Source: Cepaea hortensis | Taxonomy: Eukaryota > Mollusca > Gastropoda > Stylommatophora > Helicidae | Reading direction: 5' to 3' | NCBI GenBank assembly: GCA_963921405.1 | Contig: OY992876.1 | Coordinates: 50,772,383 to 50,836,382 of the forward strand | Length of the DNA stretch: 64,000 nt | Shown here: positions 54,458-63,604 of the stretch, piece after piece | How positions within the stretch are numbered: position 1 is the stretch's first letter | How the letters are laid out: the number at the start of each line of letters is the position of its first letter | Program-made: the position numbers and the translations under genes | Notes under the pieces: model-generated | Database searches by the model: none | What the model saw: the letters and a program-made list of their open reading frames with translations, nothing else | Told to the model about the DNA's origin: nothing

Positions 54458-54680
54458 TCTTCTTCTTCTTCTTCTTCTTCTTCTTCTTCTTCTTCTTCTT
54501 CTTCTTCTTCTTCTTCTTCTTCTTCTTCTTCATCTTCTTCTTCTTCTTTGTCCTCTTCTTCTTCTTCTTCTTCTTCTTCTTCTTCTTCTTCTTCTTCTTC
54601 TTCTTCTTCTTCTTCTTCTTCTTCTTCTTCTTCGCCTTCTCTTCTTCTTCGTCTTCTTCTTCTTCTTCTTCTTCTTCTTT
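54458..54680. repeat. (TTC)n polypyrimidine tract
   Basis: About 220 bases of TTC with a few interruptions (CATC, GTCC, GCC). Frames read poly-Ser, poly-Leu or, on the other strand, poly-Lys. Confidence 0.97.
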
Positions 54681-55031
54681 ATTTGATCACCGCCGTTGCT
54701 ACAGAGTTGGTGCAGCTGTAGTGAGAGTACTTATTGAAGTATTTGTCTTGAAGATGGTGACTGTTACAAATCAAACCCCATCAGCACGGCTTGAGACCGC
54801 AGTGACCTGCACCATACGATCTCCAGGATGTAGGGCGTCACACGAGAAAACAGCACACCGACAACTGGCACCTGCCACAGTTATCTCGGTGTATATCGAT
54901 TTGGCAGACATCTAGACATATACAGCAGTGCTTTTCTATTTATTATCTTCTCAGTAAACACTAATCAACAACGGAAAATTACAGGGCGTCCAAAAAGCTC
55001 GTGTTTCGTTTCAGACAACAGTACATTTAGA
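54681..55031. other. Stretch with no recognised feature
   Basis: A 64-codon frame (54721-54915) has no family resemblance. Confidence 0.35.
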
Positions 55032-55271
55032 TATGCTCATAATTTTTTGTTGCGTATCCCTTACGGGACGTTGCAGTCAACACCAGCATTTTCATGCTGC
55101 TGTTGATGTACTAGGCAAATGTTACGTTCAGTAGTTTGCCATTGCTTTCTGAACGACCGGTCCCTATACCTTTTTCGAAAAAACCAGCACCGCCGTGTTT
55201 CGAACCAGGGTATACGGGCTCACAAACCGCGTTCGCAAGCCCTTAGCCACAGAGACCGGTATGCTCATAAT
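55032..55271 (-). mobile_element. SINE-1 copy with perfect 12-bp TSD
   Basis: SINE 55044-55259; TATGCTCATAAT at 55032-55043 and 55260-55271. Minus strand: head ACCGGTCTCTGTGGCTAAGG, B box GGTTCGAAACACGGC, middle CAATGGCAAACTACTGAACG and tail TCCCGTAAGGGATACGCAAC. Confidence 0.93.
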
Positions 55272-55448
55272 ACGAACACAGAAAAAAGACACTTGTAACT
55301 TCTTATACACCATGCATTGTAGCGTTTGTTATCATGTCTGCCAATAGCCTTCTGTCTCGTGCAGTTAATCATGTCTAATGCATATGTTTCTCTGTGCCCT
55401 TGTCAAGTTAGTTAGCTAGTTAGTTAGTTAGTCGACATATCATCCTCA
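55272..55448 (-). other. LINE 3' UTR and (TAAC)n tail
   Basis: Directly 3' (minus strand) of the RNase H frame stop, the sequence is a short UTR then CTAACTAACTAACTAGCTAA (55408-55433). This makes a (GTTA)n run on the plus strand, as seen in repeat X and in the giant array. Confidence 0.6.
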
Positions 55449-56222
55449 TTACACATCGAACCATTCAATCCATAAGTGCTCGTATCTCTTCCTCAGTAAA
55501 TCCCGCAGCGTGTAGCGGCTAACGACACCAGTTCTGTGTTGGTTTATTAATCTTCTGTGGCTTCCTGCGTAGTGTTCTTTATTGGCCACAGTTCTTTTAA
55601 TTTGCTGTTCTCGCATCCTGACCATGGTTGTAGATTCACAGTCATCACTTGTTTCTTGCGAACGACTTACTTCTCGTAAAGCATTCAAAATGTCAGACTG
55701 GTCCATGGCGCGTCCGCCATCCACAGTAGCCTCACCTGCGAGCTTGTCAGCCTGCTCATTTCCATGTACACCCGCATGCCCTGGCACGAAAATGAAATTA
55801 ATATTTGCCAGCCGAGACCGCTCCAGAGACAGCAACCACTCTTTTCGGATCCAACCCATCTTTATCTTCTTGAGCATGCTCATTGAGTCGCTAAGTAAAC
55901 ATGCCCTAGTGAATGTATGTGTCTCGAGCCATGTTATTGCTTTACTTACTGCCATGACTTCCATAGTCAGGCTACTTGTGGTGGAAGCAAAATCACCAGA
56001 ATCTTCCTTCACAATTCTCCCTCCGGCAAGAGCCGTAAAGGCCCATGAAATTCTCACCCGTCGAACGACCGACTCATCTGTGTAAATGACAGCATCACCG
56101 TCTAACGAATTTTCGAAGATCAACGCTTGTACTTCCGCCTCTACAACAGCCAGAATTTCTTGTCTGCATTTTCTGTCTATTTGGATGAAAACTGAAAAGG
56201 ACGTACAAAAATCTGTTGGCAC
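55449..56222 (-). CDS. LINE-type RNase H domain ORF
   Basis: An open frame of 257 codons. RNase H core by order: DAVIYTDESVV (first Asp), SLTMEVMAVSKAI (Glu), ACLLSDSMSMLKKI (second Asp), INFIFVPGHAGVHGNEQADKLAG (last Asp). The usual YTDGS has Glu in place of Gly (YTDES), which is unusual but away from the metal-binding Asp. Its C-terminal part (RYTLRDLLRKRYEHLW) is not familiar. Domain position, short downstream UTR and (TAAC)n tail suggest the 3' end of a LINE of an RNase H-carrying clade. The frame is intact for its whole length, upstream RT is missing, so it is a truncated copy. Confidence 0.82.
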   Translation of the reverse strand: MPTDFCTSFSVFIQIDRKCRQEILAVVEAEVQALIFENSLDGDAVIYTDESVVRRVRISWAFTALAGGRIVKEDSGDFASTTSSLTMEVMAVSKAITWLETHTFTRACLLSDSMSMLKKIKMGWIRKEWLLSLERSRLANINFIFVPGHAGVHGNEQADKLAGEATVDGGRAMDQSDILNALREVSRSQETSDDCESTTMVRMREQQIKRTVANKEHYAGSHRRLINQHRTGVVSRYTLRDLLRKRYEHLWIEWFDV

Positions 56223-56329
56223 TTGTACCCCGAGGTCAAATAGTTCAGTGTCTTCTCTCTCGGTCTTCCCAAATCTCTCTTCCCTTCTAGCTTTCCCGCT
56301 GTCGCGACTTGCTCTATGTTTGCCCTTCT
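56223..56329. other. Short unassigned stretch
   Basis: May hold more of the upstream part of the RNase H LINE; nothing readable. Confidence 0.3.
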
Positions 56330-56600
56330 CATAATAAGTAGAAATATTATGGACAGTATACTTCTGATGCGGTAATCATATCTCTTTGTCAGTTAATTTC
56401 CGTAAAATTTCTGTCCATGTCAGGACACAATTCTGTCAAGCATCCTCCTCTGTTTCTCTATCCACAAATCTCTCCAGTTGTCACATGTACCAGTTTTGAT
56501 CTTCTCATATTGTTACCAAATACGTTAACTGCCTATTGTTGATGTTTTTGATAAATCGCCTTTGCTTCAGGGCCCGTTTCAAAACATTAAGATTGCTCAT
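56330..56600 (-). pseudogene. RTE-like LINE 3' fragment
   Basis: Minus strand: KQRRFIKNINNRQLTYLVT (compare RRRQSQFFGHV), NMRRSKLVHVTTGEICG, then CVLTWTEILRKL. Decayed but in family order. Its 5' side adjoins a TG microsatellite. Confidence 0.6.
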
Positions 56601-56615
56601 TATTTCTGTCAAATC

Positions 56616-56692
56616 AGTGTGTGTGTGTGTGCGCGCGCGCACGTGTGTGTGTGTGGGTGGGTGGGTGAATGGATGTGTGTGTGTGTGTATGC

Positions 56693-56762
<70 letters not shown>
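56616..56762. repeat. (TG)n with GC and GGTG blocks
   Basis: GTGTGT, GCGCGCGCGCAC, GGGTGGGTGGGTG, then a pure TG run of about 65 bases. Confidence 0.96.
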
Positions 56763-56763
<1 letters not shown>

Positions 56764-56811
56764 TGCACAGCTTCGGATTCTGCGGTAAGTAGGAACATTT
56801 ATATCAAAGTT

Positions 56812-57035
56812 TCGTTTTCTCTTCATTGCTTTCATTTTACCATCTGTTTTATTTTTCTCATCCCGTCGTTACGCCTTACTGTAATCACCGGAGGGTCTTC
56901 TCCATGACTATATGTTGTGTTTTGTGTATGTATTTGTTTGCTGATAAAGAGTAGTCGCTGTAATGTCCTGTATGTGTCGTAATTCTGTTATGTAAAGCTG
57001 CATTACTTTGTATTATTTTATATTGTTTTCATTTT
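56812..57035. repeat. Dispersed repeat Y, copy 2
   Basis: Matches 33800-33995 in order and orientation (TTTTCTCTTCATTG..., ATGTTGTGTTTTGTGTATGTA, TTTGCTGATAAAG, GTAAAGCTGCATTACTTTGT). Unknown class. Confidence 0.7.
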
Positions 57036-57408
57036 ATGAAATGCAGTTTTTGCATGACCGATTTTATTCTTTATCCCAGTAAAACATCTTCTGTCTGATC
57101 ATATCCGTATGCATAGATTATTGAATTTCTGTACCTTCTCCAAATTAATATCATTTACTAGTCTCACTACAGTGTAGCTCTTAAGAACTCTTTTTCTCAC
57201 ATAAAATTACAAAGACATATTGCAAATAGTTTTATTCATCTTATGAAATGGTGAATTGGCCTGGGATTTTCTACATATTTTACCCGGCGTATTTCCTATT
57301 ACGAATCGTTATTCTCCATCTTTGTTTTCTGCTCGCTTTGACCTCAGGCGTGGGTCCACACTGGAGTGATTTTGGAGTGGGTTCTTATTACTAGTAATAG
57401 GGAAACTA
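57036..57408. other. Stretch with no recognised feature
   Basis: No domain or repeat recognised. Confidence 0.35.
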
Positions 57409-58717
57409 TAAGGGGCGTTCATTTGAAATCCGTTCGTACCGCTCCGCACGTAATTGCGTACGTTGAACATGATCATGTCATAGTCATGTGATAAGTACTG
57501 ACCAATGAATAAAATAGCCGGGTTGATCTAAAATCCGCCCAAAGAAGCTCAAAGAGCGGTGATTTAGTTTCTTTCATTTGAAGGATATCGACCAGTGGAC
57601 ATTCATCGAAGAATGCAGGCAGCGTACGGTAACAAATGTGTGTCAAAGACAACAGTGACAGACTGGGCACGGATGTTTCGGAAAGGTCGTCAGTTCACGA
57701 CAGATCTTCGACGGCTGGGTCAAGCACATATTGTTGCAACAGAAAAAAAAAACATTGCCAAAATTGATGAAGCAGTACAGATGAAACGTTGTCGAAGCAT
57801 ACGTTCGCTATTGAAAGAATTTAATGTGTCAGTTGGGACAATTCAAAAGGTCGTTCTTAAGAAACTGCAATATCGGAAGGTGTGTCCACAATAGATTCCA
57901 CGGATGTTGACAGACCACCAAAAAGAGGGACGCATGGGATGGTGTTTGAACCACTTGCTGCGTTACAGAGTGGAGGGTGATGCATTTCTCTTTCGCATAG
58001 TGGCAGGCGATGAATCATGGCGTCACCACTTTGAGCCAAGCAACAAAAGAGAGAGCATGCAATGGAAGCATGCTGAATCGATCACCAAAAGCCAAAAAAT
58101 TCAAGTTACAGGTTTCCGCTGGTAAGGTTATGCTGAGCGCATTTTTTTTTTACCGTGAAGGGCTATTGTTGGCCGACTTTAAAGAACCTGGTGTCAACAT
58201 CAACTCTACCCACTACTTGCGAACACTAGACAAGCTGCAAAAAGTCATCAAGAATAAACGAACCGGCATGCTTTCTCGCGGTGTGATTTTGTTGCACGAT
58301 AATGCTCGTCCTCATGTCGCAAAGATTGTGCAGGAAACATTAGCAAGGAAGAAGTGGGAAATTCTGCAACATCCAGCCTATAGTCCTGATTTGTCACCAT
58401 GGGATTTTCATTTGTTCGGACCTCTAAAACAAAGCTCTCAAGGGTCAACGATTTCACACAGATGGAGACGTAATGAACACGGTAAACACTTGGTTCAGTG
58501 AGTAACCACAATCCTTTTTTTTTTCGTGGACGGCATTCGCCGCCTACCTGAGCAATGGGATGCTTGCCTGAATGCCTACGGTGACTTCTTTTGACCAACC
58601 CATGGGGCATAATTCATTTATTATGAATGCTTTGTTTAATTCTACTACACCTGTTAATTTTTCTTTCATGCTTTTGTAATAAAGCCGTTGGAACGGGTTT
58701 CAAATGAACGTCCCTAA
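57409..58717 (+). mobile_element. Mariner element with terminal inverted repeats
   Basis: Left end AGGGGCGTTCATTTGAAATC from 57411; the right end is the reverse complement of AGGGACGTTCATTTGAAACC, ending at 58715. The ends match over about 25 bases with two differences. The left flank is TA (57409-57410); the right flank is AA, so the TA duplication has a change. Length about 1,305 bp, usual for a mariner. The right end is shared in sequence with no other element here. Confidence 0.9.
57595..58501 (+). pseudogene. Mariner transposase, D34D, frameshifted
   Basis: Frame 1 (57595-57894): N-terminal helix-turn-helix (IHRRMQAAYGNKCVSKTTV, DWARMFRKGRQ) and a second one (IRSLLKEFNVSVGTIQK). Frame continues (57904 on): FRIVAGDESWRHHFEP with the first catalytic Asp. 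A frameshift near 58100 leads to ILLHDNARPHVAK (second Asp, at about 58298) and YSPDLSPWDFHLFGPLK (third Asp). Between the second and third Asp are 34 residues, the D34D signature of mariner. The normal first methionine and about 60 residues upstream are decayed, and the C-terminus ends early. All three Asp are present; the protein is not. Confidence 0.9.
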
Positions 58718-59698
58718 TATTACCAGTGTTCCCTCCAACTTCTGATATACTTGTAATTTACGCCCCAAGTCAAAGACGAGAAGTCAACATTTAGACCACA
58801 TGGACTTGAAGGATTTGAGCCTGTTAACTTGCCATCAGCATACGGAAAGTTTAAGAGCCCGCGCTCTTATCCTGACCTTCGCCCTCCACCTACTTCCTTT
58901 ATCAACTTGACTTCAGCATTCGAATTTTAATTTTAATTTTATTTTTGTTTTCGACTTGTTAATAATTGTTTTAATAGCCCAACTTTCGTAATAATGATTA
59001 ATGTATTTGATAAACATCTAGTAATGGAACCTTCAATTTAAATATTTATTTAACATTTGCAACATGTTGATTTATGATGATTTCGGGAAGCAGGTGGGGG
59101 AAGCGTCAGCGTTAGGCTATATTTTAAGAGCACCCCAGGAGCTAAGGTCACGAAGCAAGATAAATACAAAATAGTGGCTTGAAAGAGCCATATCAGTAAG
59201 ATGCCATGAAAGCAGATTGAGAAGTTGCGTTCACAAACAATGGATTGATGGAATATCTAAGGATGCGAGTCAGATCACGTATGTAGCACATACCTTCTCA
59301 GGCATCTTCTACACCTTAATACTGAAAATTAACAGATGAACGGGAAGAACACACAGGGTGAGATGAAAACAGGAAGAGAATAAGAATAATGAGCTGAGTG
59401 AGTAGGACAAATAAGAAAGAGATGATGAGGCTGACAGTCTTACGTTCCTCAAAGACTTTATGGAAACCCTGCATACATTGTCCGCGATGTGCTCAAAATG
59501 TCGTAGAGTTTATTTCCTACATAAAACTGCATGATGTATTAATTTTCAGTTAAATGAGCGCCATAGCCACTACCAATCCCACGTGTTACCTGTGGGGCAT
59601 ATATCTTAAACAGTTGCCATATATGTATGTGCCACGATTGGGTTCAAAGCGAGAGAACGCAAAAATATCAATGGCAGACCATCTATTTGTCATGCTGT
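58718..59698. other. Long stretch with no recognised feature
   Basis: About 980 bases without frame, repeat or RNA that I can support. Confidence 0.4.
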
Positions 59699-59970
59699 AA
59701 TACTGTGTCAGCCGGTCTCCCTGGCCTAGAGGTTTGCGACATTCTCCATAATCCCGTATACTCTCGTGAGTAACGTGACGTGTACGAGTATCGGTGTCGG
59801 TTCTAGCCGCGTCGGTAACTTATGGGGTATGTGAGCCGGTCGCTCAGAAAGCAATGGCAAACTACTGAGCGTAATCTTGCCAAGAAATCAACAATCAGCT
59901 GAGAGATGCTGATGTTGACAGCGACGTCCTGTAAAGGATATGCGAACAACAACAACAAAAATACTGTGTC
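59699..59970 (+). mobile_element. SINE-1 copy, near full length, with perfect 11-bp TSD
   Basis: SINE 59710-59959; AATACTGTGTC at 59699-59709 and 59960-59970. Head GCCGGTCTCCCTGGCCTAGA, middle GCAATGGCAAACTACTGAGC, then AATCAACAATCAGCTGAGAG, tail TCCTGTAAAGGATATGCGAA and (CAA)n. About 250 bp. This is the reference copy for layout, although its B box region is diverged. Confidence 0.95.
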
Positions 59971-60539
59971 CATTCCCAGTCCTAAGACTAAGAAGACGTA
60001 GTGCCTGGACTTGTTACTCCCCAGTTGATGGTTTGTGACCTGCTGATAAACGTCTTCTTGAGAAGATAATATGATGGTTTTCCAAATCCACAAGGGCAGT
60101 TTGTGATCGTAGTTTCTAGATTACACAACAATTTCCAACCGGAATCATGAGACAAGTGCAGTACTGTTCAATAATTCCGGTGTATTCCCTTGGACTGCGT
60201 TTGTAAAATTTGTAAAGCTCTTGTGCACTGTCCGTCCTCTAGCACTAACAATGTGTGAACTTCGGATTCCTGGTAAACGCAGTCACACGATAAAAAGGCT
60301 GACACTGGAAAGAGGCGGGTGTGCTCAGTTACATACAAGAAAGACTGTGAAATGTTCATACACTCCCACAGCGTGTGTTGAAGGCACAGGGGAAAGTGGA
60401 TTCTGTTTGGATATGTTTGCAGCCGAAGGTGGCATGTCGGCGGCATTGCATATGTACGCAATAGAGAAAGTTATTCTGATCTCTGCGGGATAAAATACAA
60501 AATACTGTACAACGCTTTCTTATATTACGTCAGTACGTA
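59971..60539. other. Stretch with no recognised feature
   Basis: A 90-codon frame at 60221-60493 has no recognised family. Confidence 0.35.
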
Positions 60540-60645
60540 GCGGCAGTGCGCCGTGACATCGTGATTAGTGCGCTTGCACGCCGAAAAGTGCTCTAGGCTC
60601 AACTCCTGTGGGGACAGTATTTCCCTACCACTAAACTCAGGAAAT
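60540..60645 (+). mobile_element. Possible tRNA-SINE head (family 2-like)
   Basis: CGTGATTAGTGCGCTTGCAC (A-box-like) and TAGGCTCAACTCCTGTGGGG (B-box-like) at SINE spacing, followed by ACAGTATTTCCCTA. Family 2 has a similar order. Weak. Confidence 0.35.
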
Positions 60646-60666
60646 ATGTTACAGGGGGCATAAACT

Positions 60667-60667
<1 letters not shown>

Positions 60668-60719
<52 letters not shown>

Positions 60720-61300
60720 AGAAGAAGAAGGAAGAAGAAGAAGAAGAAGAAGAAGAAGAAGAAGAAGAAGAAGAAGAAGAAGAAGAAGAAGAAGAAGAAG
60801 AAGAAGAAGAAGAAGAAGAAGAAGAAGAAGAAGAAGAAGAAGAAGAAGAAGAAGAAGAAGAAGAAGAAGAAGAAGAAGAAGAAGAAGAAGAAGAAGAAGA
60901 AGAGAAGAAGAAGAAGAAGAAGAAGAAGAAGAAGAAGAAGAAGAAGAAGAAGAAGAAGAAGAAGAAGAAGAAGAAGAAGAAGAAGAAGAAGAAGAAGAAG
61001 AAGAAGAAGAAGAAGAAGAAGAAGAAGAAGAAGAAGAAGAAGAAGAAGAAGAAGAAGAAGAAGAAGAAGAAGAAGAAAGAAGAAGAAGAAGAAGAAGAAG
61101 AAGAAGAAGAAGAAGAAGAAGAAGAAGAAGAAGAAGAAGAAGAACGAGAAGGAGGAGGAGGAGGAGAGGGAGGAGGAGGAGGAGTTGAAGGAGGAGGAGG
61201 AGGAGTTGAAGGAGGAGGAGGAGGAGGAGGAAGGAGGAGGAGGAGGAGGAGGAGGAGGAGGAGTTGAAGGAGGAGGAGGAGGAGAACAGGAAGACGAAGA
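60668..61300. repeat. (GCA)n, (GAA)n and (GGA)n polypurine tract
   Basis: (GCA)n at about 60668-60714, (GAA)n at about 60716-61143 with two single-base phase shifts, then GGA-rich sequence (with repeated GGAGTTGAAGGAGGAGG) to about 61290. Over 570 consecutive bases are almost all purine on the plus strand. Frames reading poly-Glu, poly-Phe or poly-Ser are products of the repeat. Confidence 0.98.
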
Positions 61301-61483
61301 CGAAGAACGTACTCAGCGGTCGATCTCGATCGTAAAATCGACTCCGACGGTCCTAATGGGTTGTGCACTGCGCTGAGATTGTCCCTGTGTAATCTCAGAA
61401 AGAAGACGAAGTCACATATGGAGATATCGGTGTGCAATGACAGTGGTTCCTTCCATATCACCCAGTAGCTTGACCTCTCATAT

Positions 61484-61713
61484 GTAAATTCTCTATTTAA
61501 AAAAAAATAGTTAGTTGCATATCCGTTACGGGATGTTTGCAATCAACACCAGCATTTTTTGGTGTTATTGATGTCTTGTATGGAGTTCCTCGACACCGCA
61601 AGGTGTCATGATGAGATGAGATGAGATGAGATGATGTCTTGGCAAGTTTACGTTCAGTAGTTTGCCATTGCTCTCTGAACGACCGGTACCCATACCATTT
61701 CGTAAATTCTCTA
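61484..61713 (-). mobile_element. SINE-1 copy, head-truncated, perfect 12-bp TSD, with nested micro-insertion
   Basis: SINE 61496-61701; GTAAATTCTCTA at 61484-61495 and 61702-61713. The tRNA-like head is absent, so this copy is 5'-truncated by retroposition. The middle (CAATGGCAAACTACTGAACG) and the tail (CCCGTAACGGATATGCAAC) are present. It is interrupted at 61579-61631. Confidence 0.93.
61569..61641 (+). mobile_element. 53-bp micro-insertion with hairpin and short repeat tail, 10-bp TSD
   Basis: Insert 61579-61631; TGATGTCTTG at 61569-61578 and 61632-61641. The insert holds a perfect 6-bp stem with a GCAA loop, GACACCGCAAGGTGTC (61592-61607), followed by ATGATGAGATGAGATGAGAT. Hairpin then short repeat is how the 3' end of some non-LTR elements looks. 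I read it as a minimal, extremely 5'-truncated retroposed end. Confidence 0.7.
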
Positions 61714-61800
61714 ATACGTCATGAAATTTTCAACGATGTGGTCTGCCTCTTTCCCGCTTCCCCAGAAAACTCCTCTCTATGATTGTCTTGTCCAGATTTC

Positions 61801-62080
61801 CAAGTCTATTTAAATTTTTTTTTTTTTTTTTTCGCGTTTCCATCCTTTTTTAGGATATTGCGGTCAACACCAGCATCTTTCAGCTGTATGTTGATTCCTA
61901 GGCTAGATTACGCTCATCAGCACGCCACGACTTTCTGAGCGACCGGCTCCATACTCTCATAAGTCACTTTTGCGATTCGAACCACTGCTAATTCTCGTCG
62001 CGTCACGTGACGAGAGTATTCGGGGTTAGCGGAGAAAGCTGCTAACCCCTCGGCCATGGAGCCGGCAAGTCTATTTAAAT
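61801..62080 (-). mobile_element. SINE-1 copy, full length, perfect 15-bp TSD, intact Pol III boxes
   Basis: SINE 61816-62065; CAAGTCTATTTAAAT at 61801-61815 and 62066-62080. On the minus strand: A box TGGCCGAGGGGTTAG (62042-62056), a long variable-arm-like stem (ATACTCTCGTCACGTGACG), B box GGTTCGAATC (61974-61983). The head looks like a class II tRNA (Leu or Ser type) with a long extra arm. Best copy for promoter structure. Confidence 0.94.
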
Positions 62081-62274
62081 GCCATAAATATTTCATTTTC
62101 CTCAAATTTAAGTGTCTTAATAATCAACCTTCTCCAATATTGTGTTCTTTTTAAATGATTTGTCAGTCATAGTTTCCGTCAAATGGTTTTTAGGACTTGC
62201 CTGTAATCTCGATATTCAAATACGGTCAACGTATTATGTGCTTTTCGTCTGCTTGTGTTCAATATTCAAGTGTC

Positions 62275-62540
62275 ATCATCATCATCATGTTCTATGCCGA
62301 TAAGCATGGGCGGTCATGTATCGCCATCTCATTCCATCACCACTTTGTTTCTTGGATGACTTGGTCATTGGTTTTTCTGTATGCCCATGGTTTTCTTTGC
62401 ATTTTCCTCAGAAACGACATTTCCATCATCAGATGTTTTCCAGCTTGTCTGCTCATTGTCCACGCTTCACAACCATACAAAGTCCAGGTTCTATGTAGCA
62501 CCTCAACACTCGTCTTGTTTCGGCGTAGTTGTAGGTCGTT
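62275..62540 (-). pseudogene. RTE-like LINE 3' fragment with internal deletion
   Basis: Compared with 17914-18400, the fragment has the 3' end (CATCATCATG...CCATCTCA), then a jump, then RKTNDQVIQETKW-like sequence (minus), FFLRKMQRK-like and KRVLRCYIEPGL-like segments. About 140 bases corresponding to the GHVMRR and GRPR block are deleted. The tail is (ATG)n. Confidence 0.7.
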
Positions 62541-62699
62541 ACTTTAGAGAATCCTCGCCGTGATTATATTATCCTTTGGCTCGTTCATATTTGCAGGACA
62601 CAGATAGTTGTGTTTCGCCGTGCCCCCTCAAGTAGTTGATCGTAGCAACACATTATATCAGGACTGTATTTTGGAGTTATTGAGTAAATTGACTTTTTT

Positions 62700-62805
62700 A
62701 CTGCTGTGACTGGCTCTGAGAGACATCCATCTCCTTAATTTCCTACTTTTGCATTGAAGTCACCAATTTTGATATTTTTTCTGAATTTTAACGCGATTGT
62801 TGCAT
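62700..62805 (-). pseudogene. LINE endonuclease scrap
   Basis: Minus strand reads FRKNIKIGDFNAKVGN, the catalytic Asp/Asn motif of RTE-like endonucleases. Flanked on the 5' side by a pentanucleotide microsatellite. Confidence 0.6.
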
Positions 62806-62876
62806 GAAGTAAAGTAAAGTAAAGTAAAGTAAAGTAAAGTAAAGTAAAGTAAAGTAAAGTAAAGTAAAGTAAAGTA
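62806..62876. repeat. (AAGTA)n microsatellite
   Basis: About 14 units of AAGTA. Confidence 0.97.
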
Positions 62877-62949
62877 CACTTGTCCACACCATGAGACGTA
62901 TTTGGTTTGTATATATTTATAAGCATGTTCCGTAGCAAAAATTGAGAAA

Positions 62950-63085
62950 TTCACCATCATCCAGTGCTTTGCCGGCTAGCATGGGCGATCATGCTTGTCT
63001 AGAAATTACGATCTCCGCCCTTCGATGGCACAAAACTGTCAAGAATCTTCTTTCTACATTTCACTAACCACTAAGCCACAAAGGA
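62950..63085 (-). pseudogene. RTE-like LINE 3' scrap
   Basis: The end reads like other family 3' ends on the minus strand (SMIAHASRQSTG with a GATGG tail), with CCATCATCCAGTGCTTTGCC on the plus strand in the place of CCATCATGTGCCATGCCGG in the best copy. Confidence 0.45.
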
Positions 63086-63462
63086 CGACATTCCTTCATA
63101 AACCTGGCAGCAAAGATCATGTCAATGATGGCATACTATTTTCTGAATCCACACTCCCTGTTTGGGAGTTCACCCAATTCTTGGAGGCGTCTGTCTCTTA
63201 CCCGGATTCTGCAAGTATCTCGCCTGCGATGTCGAGACGAGACATTCCCCCACGGCTGTCACAGTGCGAAGTCTAACGCTAAATTCATTTCATCCCCGAA
63301 AACAAACAGTTGGAGGGTCTCACAGCCGTTATACTTTATGCGATCTCGGTCTTTATTAACTGCAACCAGGCGGTCTGAACTTGTGAAATGTGAACTAAAA
63401 AATATTGAAACGATAGTATTCAGTTCTATGAATCGCAAATAATGATTTATTCATCAAAATAA
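63086..63462. other. Stretch with no recognised feature
   Basis: Overlapping frames on the plus strand have no domain. Confidence 0.35.
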
Positions 63463-63604
63463 TAGTTAATTGCATATCCTTTACAGGATATCGCTGTCAA
63501 CCCCACCGTTTTTTTTTTTTTTTGGGGGGGGGGGGTTAGCTGTTTCTGATTTCTAGGTAAGTTTACATTCAGTAGTTTGCCATTTCTTTCTGAATGACTA
63601 GCAT
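63463..63604 (-). mobile_element. Partial SINE-1 copy
   Basis: Tail TCCTGTAAAGGATATGCAAT and middle AAATGGCAAACTACTGAATG on the minus strand; the head is missing. It contains a T-run followed by a G-run (63511-63537). Confidence 0.75.

Noticed and set aside
60649..61542. A 297-codon minus-strand frame with poly-Phe, poly-Ser and poly-Cys
   Set aside because: It is a translation of the GAA/GGA/GCA tract and has no sequence of its own.
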